Assembly (NCBI RefSeq): GCF_000153025.1 | Contig: NZ_CH672431.1 | Location: 18,837-82,836, forward strand | Source: Marinomonas sp. MED121 | Lineage (GTDB): Bacteria > Pseudomonadota > Gammaproteobacteria > Pseudomonadales > Marinomonadaceae | Direction of reading: 5' to 3' | Length of the DNA: 64,000 nucleotides | In this document: positions 28,639 to 36,866 of the stretch, one piece after another | Position numbering within the stretch: the stretch's first letter is position 1 | Layout: every line of letters begins with the position of its first letter | Position numbers and translations under genes: made by a program | The notes under the pieces: model-generated | The model's database searches: none | The model's input: only the letters and a program-made list of their open reading frames with translations | What the model was told of the DNA's origin: nothing

Positions 28639-29529
28639 TTGAAAGTTTTAATCATTGACGATAGTCATGCTGTACAACTTATTATCAAAAGAGCACTCGA
28701 AAAAGGCCAGCTGAACAATTTAGAAACTAAGCTTGCAAGCTCTGGGATCCAAGCCCTAAAAATTTTAGAAACTTGGCTACCTGATTTAGTTTTATCAGAC
28801 CTTCACATGCCTAAAATGTCAGGACTAGAGTTTCTATCTGAAGTTAACAAGCAGATGTTTAAGCTCAATGTAGGCCTCATCACGACAGAGACTGACTCTA
28901 ATAGACTTAATCTAGCTAAAAAGTCTGGCGTCAAATTTATCGTTAATAAACCCTTTCAGGATGCTGAAATTATTCAGCATGCAAAGTCCTATCAGCCTTT
29001 CAAAGACAGCAAAAAAGCCCAAATAGCTAAACCAGTTAAAGTTGAACCAGAAGAACAAAAAAACAATTTAGCCTTTCCTAATGAGTCCACACTTGAAGAT
29101 GCCCTAGCGGAAGCATTTTTTAGAGACGTGAAGGTCAAAATTAAACCTTACGAAAAGTATGAGGAGCATCATTACCCTTATCTATTAGGCATGATGACAG
29201 AAAAAGAAAAGGAACAAATTAACGCTATTTGCATTCTAAAACAACCTGCTATAAAACAAGTTAGTAAAGCCTTTTCTAGCCTTCACCCGGGCGCAATGAA
29301 TACGTCGCAAGATAGGGCAAATATGTGTAATCATTTCTTTAAACTATTAGAAAGCCACATAAAGTCAGTAGATACAAACGAATCTATCTTGTTTAAAAAG
29401 TCTAATTTGATAAATAAACCCTTTCCTCGTATTAGTGAGTTTTATGAAGTTCGTGGGGATAAAAAGGTGGATTTCTTTATCGAAATTAAAGGGTTTGATG
29501 CCTTTGTTATTACCCTTGTTGCGGCTTAA
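28639..29529 (+). CDS. Response regulator with an uncharacterised C-terminal domain
   Basis: 296 residues. The receiver domain covers about 1-118: acidic pair D8-D9 (LIIDDSH), phospho-acceptor Asp in VLSDLHMPKMSG, Thr in GLITTETD and Lys in FIVNKPF. After a charged linker comes a domain (about 145-296) with NMCNHFFKLLESHIK and VDFFIEIKGFDAFVITL that vaguely recalls CheX/CheC-like phosphatase folds; I am not confident of that. No DNA-binding output is visible. The only possible start is TTG after TTAGGTAAC; the nearby ATG is followed at once by a stop. It may act in a chemosensory or two-component circuit whose kinase lies elsewhere. Confidence 0.75.
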   Translation: MKVLIIDDSHAVQLIIKRALEKGQLNNLETKLASSGIQALKILETWLPDLVLSDLHMPKMSGLEFLSEVNKQMFKLNVGLITTETDSNRLNLAKKSGVKFIVNKPFQDAEIIQHAKSYQPFKDSKKAQIAKPVKVEPEEQKNNLAFPNESTLEDALAEAFFRDVKVKIKPYEKYEEHHYPYLLGMMTEKEKEQINAICILKQPAIKQVSKAFSSLHPGAMNTSQDRANMCNHFFKLLESHIKSVDTNESILFKKSNLINKPFPRISEFYEVRGDKKVDFFIEIKGFDAFVITLVAA

Positions 29530-29544
29530 CATTCCCTCCTTTCA

Positions 29545-29814
29545 TTAAACTCGTTTCTTGGGCATTTTTAAAAACTTCTCCACATACCAACAGCTCGCTA
29601 CAATTTTAAAGTTTTCTTGTTTAGCCCATGCAAGCCCAGTTCTGACCATTTGTTCAGCAATACCTTTACCTCTTAACGCTTGAGGTACAAAAGTGCTTTT
29701 AAAATCAATAACCTGCTCAGCATTTTCAGAATCTAAGTAAATTTCATATTTAAGATAAGCGATTTCACCATCTTGCTCTATTTGAAAACATTTAGCACTT
29801 TCATCATGAGTCAT
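29545..29814 (-). CDS. YjdJ-type small GNAT-like N-acetyltransferase
   Basis: 89 residues using the ATG behind AGGTGG. The frame extends upstream but that part overlaps the slyD terminator and has no ribosome site. It matches the compact GNAT-like family of E. coli YjdJ (about 90 residues): FQIEQDGEIAYLKYEI, then DFKSTFVPQALRGKGIAEQMVRTGLAWA holding the acetyl-CoA pyrophosphate loop (LRGKGIA), then VASCWYVEKFLKM with the family Cys. Substrate unknown. Located downstream of slyD on the same strand and convergent with the response regulator. Confidence 0.82.
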   Translation of the reverse strand: MTHDESAKCFQIEQDGEIAYLKYEIYLDSENAEQVIDFKSTFVPQALRGKGIAEQMVRTGLAWAKQENFKIVASCWYVEKFLKMPKKRV

Positions 29815-29898
29815 AAAAACCACCTGATTAGTTAACTGTGAGTAAGTAGACACTTTATCCACATCCCCCACCATCATTGAATTGAGTCTCGACTGACA

Positions 29899-29924
29899 TA
29901 AAAAAAGCCTCAAATAAGAGGCTT
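29899..29924 (-). terminator. Rho-independent terminator after slyD
   Basis: Minus-strand AAGCCTC pairs with GAGGCTT around a 6-base loop and runs into TTTTTTTAT, 29 bp past the slyD stop. Confidence 0.9.
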
Positions 29925-29952
29925 AATTTAGTCATTAAGAAGCACACGCAAC

Positions 29953-30432
29953 TTAATGGTGATGACCACCCACACCATGGGCATGACCATGAGCGATTTC
30001 ATCTTCAGTTGCATCACGTACATCAACAATTTCAACCGCGAAAGTCAGGTCTTTACCCGCTAATGGGTGGTTTAAATCAACAGTCGCATGCTTAAGACCA
30101 GCCTTCACCACAGTCACTTGGCGTTGGCCCTTATCTGTTTGAACAACCGCAGTCATACCTGCTTTCCAACGCTTAGCACCCTGAAGGTGCTTGATTGGCA
30201 CCTGCTGTTGGTGATCTTCTTTACGCTCGCCATAAGCATCAGCCGCAGCCACTGTTACTTCAAACTCATCACCAGCAGCTTTACCTTCCATTGCAGCCTG
30301 TAAACCAGGAATGATGTTGCTGTGCCCATGTAGGTAAGCTAACGGATCATTACCTGCAGATGTTTCAATTAGTGCATCGCCTTCACGTAGTGTGTAGTGA
30401 AATTGCACTACTGTATTGTCCTTGATAGACAT
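29953..30432 (-). CDS. slyD: FKBP-type peptidyl-prolyl isomerase, SlyD-like
   Basis: 159 residues. The order is typical of SlyD: half FKBP domain (DNTVVQFHYTLREGDALIETS and PLAYLHGHSNIIPGLQAAMEG), inserted chaperone flap (about 70-125: VTVAAADAYGERKEDHQQQVP), then the closing FKBP strand HPLAGKDLTFAVEIVDVRDAT. A short histidine-rich tail (AHGHAHGVGGHHH) suits nickel or zinc binding, as in E. coli SlyD where the tail is longer. It catalyses proline isomerisation and acts as a cytoplasmic chaperone, with a role in metal delivery in enterobacteria. Monocistronic with a terminator. Confidence 0.92.
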   Translation of the reverse strand: MSIKDNTVVQFHYTLREGDALIETSAGNDPLAYLHGHSNIIPGLQAAMEGKAAGDEFEVTVAAADAYGERKEDHQQQVPIKHLQGAKRWKAGMTAVVQTDKGQRQVTVVKAGLKHATVDLNHPLAGKDLTFAVEIVDVRDATEDEIAHGHAHGVGGHHH

Positions 30433-30574
30433 TGTTTTTCCTCAATCATATTCTGTTGCACTATTATCGTTACTTTTCTCTAGGGAAGCTACGGTTAAGA
30501 GACTCTCTTTTATCGGAATATCATAAGCAACAGGCTTTATTTTCAATTTCAGCTAGACAAAACAAAAAATGATA

Positions 30575-30590
30575 CTGTATATTTATACAG
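30575..30590 (+). promoter_or_regulatory. LexA (SOS) box upstream of yebG
   Basis: CTGT-N8-ACAG with an AT-rich centre (CTGTATATTTATACAG) is an exact match to the gammaproteobacterial LexA consensus and is nearly palindromic over 20 bp. It ends 23 bp before the yebG start, where it would cover the promoter. Confidence 0.93.
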
Positions 30591-30613
30591 TATTATTTTC
30601 TCTGAGGTGAATC

Positions 30614-31021
30614 ATGCCTGTAATTATTAAATATGTTGTAGAACGTGATGGAATAGAAAAAATGACTTTTGCATCCAAAGCCGAAGCTGACGCTTACGAT
30701 AAACTGTTAGATACTGCAGATGATATCTCTCAACTTTTATCCAGCAGTCACTTACTAACAGATGAAACACAAGTCGATGCACTGTCTATGTACCTTGCTC
30801 AAAATAAAGAGACGTTGTTACAAGCCCTGGGCAGTAAGCGTAAAAGTAAACCGACCGCAAAATCATCAAGCACTCAAGATCAACAAATGTCATTAGAGGC
30901 ATCTAATAATCATCAAGACCTTGAAGACCTTGTGATTGAAAAAGATGATGAGCAGGTGAATGATTTAGCATTAGACATGGATCAAGATGAAGACATTGAT
31001 ACCTTAATTGATGCCGCTTAA
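30614..31021 (+). CDS. yebG: DNA-damage-inducible protein YebG
   Basis: 135 residues. The first 80 match YebG (MPVIIKYVVERDGIEKMTF, SKAEADAYDKLLDTADDISQ), a small SOS-regulated protein in E. coli whose molecular function is not established. The remaining 55 residues are low-complexity: a basic/serine linker and then a very acidic tail (LVIEKDDEQ and DMDQDEDIDTLIDAA). The SOS box directly upstream predicts LexA control. TGAGGTGAATC precedes the ATG, and a long-stem terminator follows the stop. Confidence 0.93.
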   Translation: MPVIIKYVVERDGIEKMTFASKAEADAYDKLLDTADDISQLLSSSHLLTDETQVDALSMYLAQNKETLLQALGSKRKSKPTAKSSSTQDQQMSLEASNNHQDLEDLVIEKDDEQVNDLALDMDQDEDIDTLIDAA

Positions 31022-31033
31022 CGCTTCAAAGCG

Positions 31034-31077
31034 AAAATAACAGGTCGATTCAATTATATTAATCGGCCTGTTATTTT
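31034..31077 (+). terminator. Terminator after yebG
   Basis: AAAATAACAGGTCGATT pairs with AATCGGCCTGTTATTTT over 17 bp (one G-U), loop of 10, ending in TTTT. It can also serve the converging cytochrome gene. Confidence 0.9.
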
Positions 31078-31101
31078 CCTTAATATGTATTCTAGATTTA
31101 G

Positions 31102-31806
31102 CTAAATGGGTAACTGCCATAGCCATAACAACCAGATGAAGCTCACACTTAAAATAAGCAGAAAACGAACCCCTTGTTTAGGAGCTGACCCACTTGAGTC
31201 AGACTTAAATAAATAGGCATCTTCTATCTTACCTACCGAGCTCTGTTTCTTGCCTGTCACCATGGCTTTTAGTAAACGCTCTTTCAAAGCAAATTCATGC
31301 ACCATCACAGCCAGGATATGACAACTAATTAAGCCTAATAAGATATCCGGGGAAAGCTTATGCCACCATGCCATATTAGTTTGTAAGTCATCACTTACCC
31401 ATTCATACAAAGGGCCAAACCAAAACACATCATCAGAGCTAACCAAGCCAGTCATAACTTGAGCTAAGAGCAATATCAGCAAGACTATTACCATCACCCC
31501 ACCTAAAGGGTTATGTCCAAGATAAATAGGTTTTCTTCCAGAAATAAGTTGTTTTGCATATTGGAATAAGCCAACAGGCCCTTTTATGAAGTGCTTAAAT
31601 TGAGCAACACTTATTCCCCAAAAACCATATAAAACCCGAGCAATGAGTAAGGCCGATAGCAAATAGCCCATATAAAAGTGCCATTGCATATAATCTTCTT
31701 CCGCCTTACCCGTAATAATTAAGCCTGAAAAAAGTAGCACCATAAGCCAATGACTTAAACGGATATAAAGGTTCCAAACACTGACGTCTTTTATTGTCTG
31801 ATTCAT
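31102..31806 (-). CDS. Cytochrome b561 family protein (di-haem b-type)
   Basis: 234 residues with four core membrane helices plus a fifth at the C-terminus (FLLILSVSFIWLLWLW). Candidate haem ligands are His in YIRLSHWLMVLL, in MQWHFYMGYLL and in LLGLISCHILAVMVHEFALK. Such proteins pass electrons across the inner membrane, often to cytochrome c or from a periplasmic dehydrogenase. No cytochrome c or oxidase partner is adjacent, so the donor and acceptor are unknown. AGTAAG stands before the ATG. Confidence 0.85.
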   Translation of the reverse strand: MNQTIKDVSVWNLYIRLSHWLMVLLFSGLIITGKAEEDYMQWHFYMGYLLSALLIARVLYGFWGISVAQFKHFIKGPVGLFQYAKQLISGRKPIYLGHNPLGGVMVIVLLILLLAQVMTGLVSSDDVFWFGPLYEWVSDDLQTNMAWWHKLSPDILLGLISCHILAVMVHEFALKERLLKAMVTGKKQSSVGKIEDAYLFKSDSSGSAPKQGVRFLLILSVSFIWLLWLWQLPI

Positions 31807-31986
31807 GTCTTACTATCTAGGTTAAGTTGATTTTCACATTCCCTTGAGGAATCCGATCTATTCTATTTATTCCTTTTACTTTTATATCCAATCTCATTAA
31901 GTTAGCTCCCTAACAAGACCTATTGGAGCATGGGCCCCAATTTCAATTCAAGCCTCAAGCTTGATTCGATATAAAGGAAAAACAAA

Positions 31987-32868
31987 ATGTGGATAGGCTT
32001 TACCCTACTTGCTGCCTGGTTTCAGTCCATGCGAACTGCTTACCAAAACACCTTATCAAAACAAGAAGGTACTTTACATGCGACCTTGGCTCGCTCTTTG
32101 TTTGGTTTACCCTTTGTCATTTTATATGGTCTTGTTTGTTATTTCGTCATTGGCCCTCTAACCCTTGAGCCAACTAGTGCTTTTTACCTTATTGCAGGAA
32201 TAGGCGCCCTTGCTCAAATTCTAGCAACCTACTTGATGCTTTATTTATTTAAACAAGCAAGCTTTACCAGTGGTACCTTGTTTGCAAAAACAGAAGCCCT
32301 AATAGCCGCTTTGTTAGCAGCAGGCCTTTTGGGTGATATTTTATCTTGGGGAGCATGGCTAGCGATTGCCATTGGGGTACTAGGTATCGGCGTTTTAAGC
32401 TTTAAACATTCCCATAAAAAATTACGTCTTATGGATAAAGCCAGTTTATTAGGGCTTGCTTCCGGCTTTTGTTTCGCCCTTACTTCCGTAAGCGCAGGTT
32501 ATGCAAGCAGCGAATTAGAAGGTCCAGTGTTTACCCGCGCCGCATTCACTTTAACCTATGTATTGGCGCTACAATCTATTGTGTTATGGTCAATTCAAGC
32601 GTATCACTCTAAAAGCCTCACCTTACCTTTTAGAAAAGCCTTGGTTTTAAGCAGCCAAGTGGGTTGCTTAAGCGCGCTAGGTTCCATTGGTTGGTTCACC
32701 GCCTTTTCATTAATCAACCCAGCACTTGTCAAAACCTTGGGGCAAATCGAAGTCATTGGCACCCTTTATTATTCAAAATACCGTTTTAAAGAAGCCTTAT
32801 CTAAACAAGAATGGCTTGGCGGTAGCCTGATAATTTTAAGCGTGATTATCGTTGCTCTTCTAGGTTAG
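31987..32868 (+). CDS. EamA-type drug/metabolite transporter
   Basis: 293 residues, about ten membrane helices arranged as two EamA repeats (residues about 1-140 and 150-290). WIGFTLLAAWFQSMRTAYQNTLSK begins the first repeat and LLGLASGFCFALTSVSAGYAS the second. The direction and substrate of these DMT-superfamily carriers cannot be predicted; exporters of amino acids or nucleotides are common. ATAAAGGAAA precedes the ATG. The segment after it to 33219 holds only a terminator and no gene. Confidence 0.82.
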   Translation: MWIGFTLLAAWFQSMRTAYQNTLSKQEGTLHATLARSLFGLPFVILYGLVCYFVIGPLTLEPTSAFYLIAGIGALAQILATYLMLYLFKQASFTSGTLFAKTEALIAALLAAGLLGDILSWGAWLAIAIGVLGIGVLSFKHSHKKLRLMDKASLLGLASGFCFALTSVSAGYASSELEGPVFTRAAFTLTYVLALQSIVLWSIQAYHSKSLTLPFRKALVLSSQVGCLSALGSIGWFTAFSLINPALVKTLGQIEVIGTLYYSKYRFKEALSKQEWLGGSLIILSVIIVALLG

Positions 32869-32881
32869 GAAGCGACAAATA

Positions 32882-32910
32882 AACCCATCTAATTCTATGG
32901 ATGGGCTTTT
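32882..32910 (+). terminator. Terminator after the EamA transporter
   Basis: AACCCATC pairs with GATGGGCTT over about 7 bp, loop TAATTCTATG, followed by a short T-run. The rest of the gap to 33219 (about 310 bp) shows nothing I can name: AT-rich, no ORF with a ribosome site, no repeat. Confidence 0.75.
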
Positions 32911-33219
32911 ACAAGCCTTTTAATGCTTTTTCAATACAGCCTTAAAACTTAACAAAGACAGAATTTAAGCATTCGCCTTCTTCATTAAAAAAGAGTAACG
33001 TTAAAAGCTCGTTATTAAAGGAGACTCTGTTCTGTTTCACTACAAAAAGCTCATACAGACGAGTAACAACCACCCTTGGTAACGCTTCGAAACAAATTGT
33101 CCACATCCAACAACACGAAAAGAAGGCGTCTTAGACTAAACTTTTTTAAACAAGCTAGAAGATAACAAGTGTCCCCAAACAAAGGTTAAGAATTAACTTA
33201 ACAATGAGAGGAAACAGGC

Positions 33220-34209
33220 ATGTTACTACTTTGGATAATAGGTTTTGTTATTTCCCTTACCCTCATCTATTTGGTGACGCTTAAAGGTCATTACCAAGTA
33301 GATAGATCCATTTTGATTAATGCTCCGATTAATAAGGTCTATGATCGTATTCGTAGTGTTAAAAGCTGGCCCCAATGGAGCCCTTGGCTTCATCATGATG
33401 AAGATCCAAATCTCAAATACCAAGGTAAAATCGGTGACGTCGGTTCTAGCCTAGAATGGCATGGACCTTATATTGGCTCTGGTAAGCTAAACCTTATTTC
33501 TCAAGTATCTCCCTACTCTCTTATTTTCGAACTAAAACAAAAGCATTATTTAACCTCTGTTACCAATATTGAGTTTCAATTAGAAGAAACATCAACAGGA
33601 ACACGATTAAACTGGTCTATGAACACCAGCCTCCCCTTCATTTTTTGTCTGTTTTTAGGGAAACGACAACATCAATTAAATAAAGACTATGATATAGCGC
33701 TTGCTCGATTAGCGGGCCAATTAAGCCACTCTAACGAACCCAAGTTCGAATTTTTAGGAATACAACCCTTACCGCCAATCGAGGCGGTTACACGCCCTTT
33801 TTCTGGCTCAACACCTGAAATATTCGCCCAAATGGAAATTGGCTATAGTGAGCTTCACTCTCAATTAGGTCCAAACAACTGCCCTAATGGCGCCATTTTT
33901 GCTCAGTATGACCAAGCAGAACCAGAGCATAATTATTTTTGCGGCAAGATTGGTATACCGATCCAAAATCTAGATATCTGTGAATGTCATGCAGAATTAG
34001 TCAGAAATCATGGTGACTTCTTCTCTTTACGTTTTACCGGCTCTTATGAACAACTTTCCTATGCTTGGCATGTGGCGATAAAGCACAGCCGCCTTCACCA
34101 TTACAAGTGGGATAAAAGCCGTCCTCACTTTGAAATTTTCCAAGCAGGGCCCCACAACAACTCTGATCCAAGCCACTTCATCACTGAGCTTTATTTACCA
34201 ATAAAATAA
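33220..34209 (+). CDS. SRPBCC - GyrI-like fusion protein, membrane-anchored
   Basis: 329 residues: an N-terminal membrane helix (LLLWIIGFVISLTLIYLV), an SRPBCC/polyketide-cyclase-like ligand-binding domain (about 24-170: DRSILINAPINKVYDRIRSVKSWPQWSPW), and a C-terminal GyrI/AraC-effector-like domain (about 178-329: FEFLGIQPLPPIEAVTRPFSG). Both domains bind small hydrophobic molecules, suggesting a sensor or scavenging role at the membrane; the ligand is unknown. GAGAGGAAAC is a good ribosome site. Single gene between EamA and pepQ. Confidence 0.75.
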   Translation: MLLLWIIGFVISLTLIYLVTLKGHYQVDRSILINAPINKVYDRIRSVKSWPQWSPWLHHDEDPNLKYQGKIGDVGSSLEWHGPYIGSGKLNLISQVSPYSLIFELKQKHYLTSVTNIEFQLEETSTGTRLNWSMNTSLPFIFCLFLGKRQHQLNKDYDIALARLAGQLSHSNEPKFEFLGIQPLPPIEAVTRPFSGSTPEIFAQMEIGYSELHSQLGPNNCPNGAIFAQYDQAEPEHNYFCGKIGIPIQNLDICECHAELVRNHGDFFSLRFTGSYEQLSYAWHVAIKHSRLHHYKWDKSRPHFEIFQAGPHNNSDPSHFITELYLPIK

Positions 34210-34362
34210 AAAAGAGGTCGCGAATAGATAAAGACCAAAAGAATTATTTTCCATCCCTTCGTTTGTGGCATCAAACAAGGTACATTGACCTCTCATTGAC
34301 AAATGAGTCTGTTCAAGGCAATAGCAAAACTATTGCCATAATCAGTTATGTAGGGAAATTCC

Positions 34363-35661
34363 ATGCCTAAGCTTTATTCTCAACACCTAGAGGTACTTGT
34401 CACTCGTTATCGTAAAGTCATGCAAAACTTCGACCTTGACTCCATCATTATCAGCAGTGGTCACAAAACATACTATTTTCAAGATGATTATAGTCATACC
34501 TTTCATCCCTTCTCAGGGGCACAACAATGGTTACCATTTAGTTTGTGCAGTGATGTTTACATCCTTATAAACAAACAAGATAAGCCGTTATTATTTTGGC
34601 CAAAAAGGGATGATTTTTGGCATTCTGATAACAGTTTGCCTGAGGGTGACTGGTCCGATCTATGGGAGACCATAGAAGCTAGAGTGGATTACGACATTCT
34701 GGCACACCTTGGCAAAAAACACGCTTGGGTTGGTCCTAAACCAGACCATATAAAAGTAGACTTCAAGCAACAAACTGAGCTTGAAGCGGCGATCAACTAT
34801 CAAAAAGCCTATAAAACAGACTATGAGATAGAGGCTATTTTTCAGGCAAACCTAACCGCAGCTGCGGGCCACAAGGCCGCTGAAAAAGCCTTCTCTGACG
34901 GTAAAAGTGAACTCGCTATTTATCACGACTATTTAAATGCCAGTCAACAAGGCTCAGTTAACGAACCTTACCCAGGTATTATTGCCCTTAATCAAAATGC
35001 CGCTATCTTGCATTATGATGTGAAGTCTCATCAAAGTGTTGAAAACAGCAACACCTTATTGATCGATGCGGGTGCAAACCAATCAGGTTATGCCAGTGAT
35101 ATCACTCGTACTTTCACCCAAGACACAGGTCTTTTCAAAGCCATGTTAGCTAGCATGGAAAGCTTACAGCTAAGCTTGTGTGAGCACGCCATTGCGGGAG
35201 TAGACTTTAATGATCTGCACCAAGAATGTGTGACAGGGATTGCAAAGATTTTACATCAACATCAGCTATGCCATCTAAGTGTGGAAGAGCAGCTAGAAAA
35301 ACGCATTCCTCAAGTCTTTTTCCCCCATGGTTTAGGCCATTTACTGGGGTTACAAGTGCATGACTTAGGCGGCCATCAAATTGATGAGACAGGGACGATT
35401 CAAGCACCAAGCAAAAAAGCGCCTTTCTTACGCCTTACACGTGTACTCGAAGAAAATATGGTGATTACCATAGAACCAGGTCTCTATTTCATCCCTATGC
35501 TACTGAATAAAATGGTCGCTGACGTTGCAGATCATGGTTGTGACTTGGAGCTGATTGAAAGCCTCAAGCCTTTTGGCGGTATTCGCATAGAAGACAACCT
35601 AGTAATTGGTAAAACCGCGACTCGAAATCTAACTCGTGAAGCCTTCGCGTCACTAAGCTAA
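34363..35661 (+). CDS. pepQ: Xaa-Pro dipeptidase
   Basis: 432 residues, M24 metallopeptidase close in length to E. coli PepQ (443). The creatinase-like N-terminal domain spans about 1-155; the pita-bread catalytic domain follows. Metal ligands are visible: two Asp in LIDAGANQSGYASDITRTF, His in HGLGHLLGLQVHD, Glu in ITIEPGLYF and Glu in GIRIEDN. The Arg-containing RIPQVFFPHGLGHLLG stretch is typical of prolidases. It cleaves Xaa-Pro dipeptides in the cytoplasm, and some PepQ enzymes also hydrolyse organophosphates. The start codon has TAGGGAAATTC upstream. A terminator follows. Confidence 0.92.
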   Translation: MPKLYSQHLEVLVTRYRKVMQNFDLDSIIISSGHKTYYFQDDYSHTFHPFSGAQQWLPFSLCSDVYILINKQDKPLLFWPKRDDFWHSDNSLPEGDWSDLWETIEARVDYDILAHLGKKHAWVGPKPDHIKVDFKQQTELEAAINYQKAYKTDYEIEAIFQANLTAAAGHKAAEKAFSDGKSELAIYHDYLNASQQGSVNEPYPGIIALNQNAAILHYDVKSHQSVENSNTLLIDAGANQSGYASDITRTFTQDTGLFKAMLASMESLQLSLCEHAIAGVDFNDLHQECVTGIAKILHQHQLCHLSVEEQLEKRIPQVFFPHGLGHLLGLQVHDLGGHQIDETGTIQAPSKKAPFLRLTRVLEENMVITIEPGLYFIPMLLNKMVADVADHGCDLELIESLKPFGGIRIEDNLVIGKTATRNLTREAFASLS

Positions 35662-35680
35662 TTACGTTAGCTTATCTCAT

Positions 35681-35718
35681 AACACCTCATGTACCTATGC
35701 TAAACATGAGGTGTTTTT
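35681..35718. terminator. Terminator between pepQ and dddR
   Basis: ACACCTCATGT and ACATGAGGTGT form a perfect 11-bp stem with an 11-base loop, followed by TTTTT. It ends pepQ and lies at the 3' side of the converging dddR. Confidence 0.93.
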
Positions 35719-35734
35719 ATCACCCCTAAATCAT

Positions 35735-36637
35735 CTAGCCCTCAGGATAAAACTGAGTCTGGGACTCTTCCAAAATCCATTGGCTAAATAACTCTGCACT
35801 TGGATGTAAATATTGATGAATAGAAGACGTCAGAAAGAAAGCTTCTGACGTTTCGATTCGCTCTTCAAAAGGAGCAACCAATTTACCACTGGCAATCATA
35901 TCAGCCACGAGAGAGGTTCTACCTAGCGCAATACCTTGACCTAATACCGCCATTTCTAAGGCAGAAATTAAAGTATCAAACTGAATGCCGTCACTTGGGT
36001 CACTATAATAAGCACCGGTTTGATTTAGCCAATAGCCCCAACCTTCTTCATAGCCTATTACATGTAACAGGGTATTCTCTGCTAACAGGTCGATTGAAAG
36101 GGGTTCTTCACTTGCTTCTAATAATTCTGGGCTACATACAGGAAATAGTTCGTCCCAAGTCAGCCGATCGGACTTGAGCCCAGGCCATACACCGTGACCA
36201 TAACGTATATCTAGATCGGTATCTTTATTCTTTTCATCCAGCCAAATATTACTGGTAAATCGAATTTTGATATCTGGGTATTGTTCATAAAAACGAGACA
36301 ACCTTGGTGCTAACCAGGTTGTAAAAAAGACGAGATTCACTCGCACAGTTAACTGGCGACTTTGACCTTTACCAAACAGTTCGTCCGTTGCCGCAGCCAA
36401 ACGGCCAATCGCTTCATGTACTGCAGGCATGTAAGCAAGACCGGCATCGGTTAATGCTAACCCTCTCGGCAAGCGTTTAAATAAACTGGTACCGAGCTGA
36501 GATTCTAGCCCTTTTACTTGCTGACTAATGGCAGCTTGGGTCAGGTTTAACTCATGGGCAGCTTGAGTAAAATTTAGATGCCGTGCAGATGCTTCGAATG
36601 AACGTAGCCAATTAAGTGGCGGTAATCTTTTTTTCAT
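35735..36637 (-). CDS. dddR: LysR-family regulator of DMSP catabolism, DddR-like
   Basis: 300 residues of the GcvA-type LysR branch: MKKRLPPLNWLRSFEASARHLNFTQAAHELNLTQAAISQQVKGLE is its helix-turn-helix, followed by a periplasmic-binding-protein-like effector domain from about residue 90. In Marinomonas sp. MWYL1 a LysR protein at this position, DddR, switches on dddD in the presence of DMSP. Position, strand and neighbours match that arrangement, so I use the name. It is separated from dddC by 229 bp and a terminator, suggesting its own promoter. Confidence 0.85.
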   Translation of the reverse strand: MKKRLPPLNWLRSFEASARHLNFTQAAHELNLTQAAISQQVKGLESQLGTSLFKRLPRGLALTDAGLAYMPAVHEAIGRLAAATDELFGKGQSRQLTVRVNLVFFTTWLAPRLSRFYEQYPDIKIRFTSNIWLDEKNKDTDLDIRYGHGVWPGLKSDRLTWDELFPVCSPELLEASEEPLSIDLLAENTLLHVIGYEEGWGYWLNQTGAYYSDPSDGIQFDTLISALEMAVLGQGIALGRTSLVADMIASGKLVAPFEERIETSEAFFLTSSIHQYLHPSAELFSQWILEESQTQFYPEG

Positions 36638-36780
36638 GTTTTTAAACTCAACATAGTTACCAGTAACACATTGAAAAATCCGACAAACATCCTTTTATGT
36701 CTCAAGCCCGTCTGTCAAAATCTCCCTATCATATTGATACTAGTATATTTTAATTTTTATTGTCGATAATATTTTGTCAT

Positions 36781-36823
36781 AAAAACAAAAGCCACAACCC
36801 TAGTTTTAAGAGTCATGGCTTTA
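36781..36823 (-). terminator. Terminator after dddC
   Basis: Minus-strand AAAGCCA pairs with TGGCTTT around a 21-base loop and continues TGTTTTT. It closes the dddT-dddB-dddC unit before dddR. Confidence 0.7.
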
Positions 36824-36866
36824 TAAAGCTAATTAGCAAAATTAGCTTCAATACTTAACTAAAAGC

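Noticed and set aside
29815..29913. Longer N-terminus of the YjdJ-like acetyltransferase
   Set aside because: It overlaps the slyD terminator, lacks a ribosome site and exceeds the family length; the internal ATG with AGGTGG is better.
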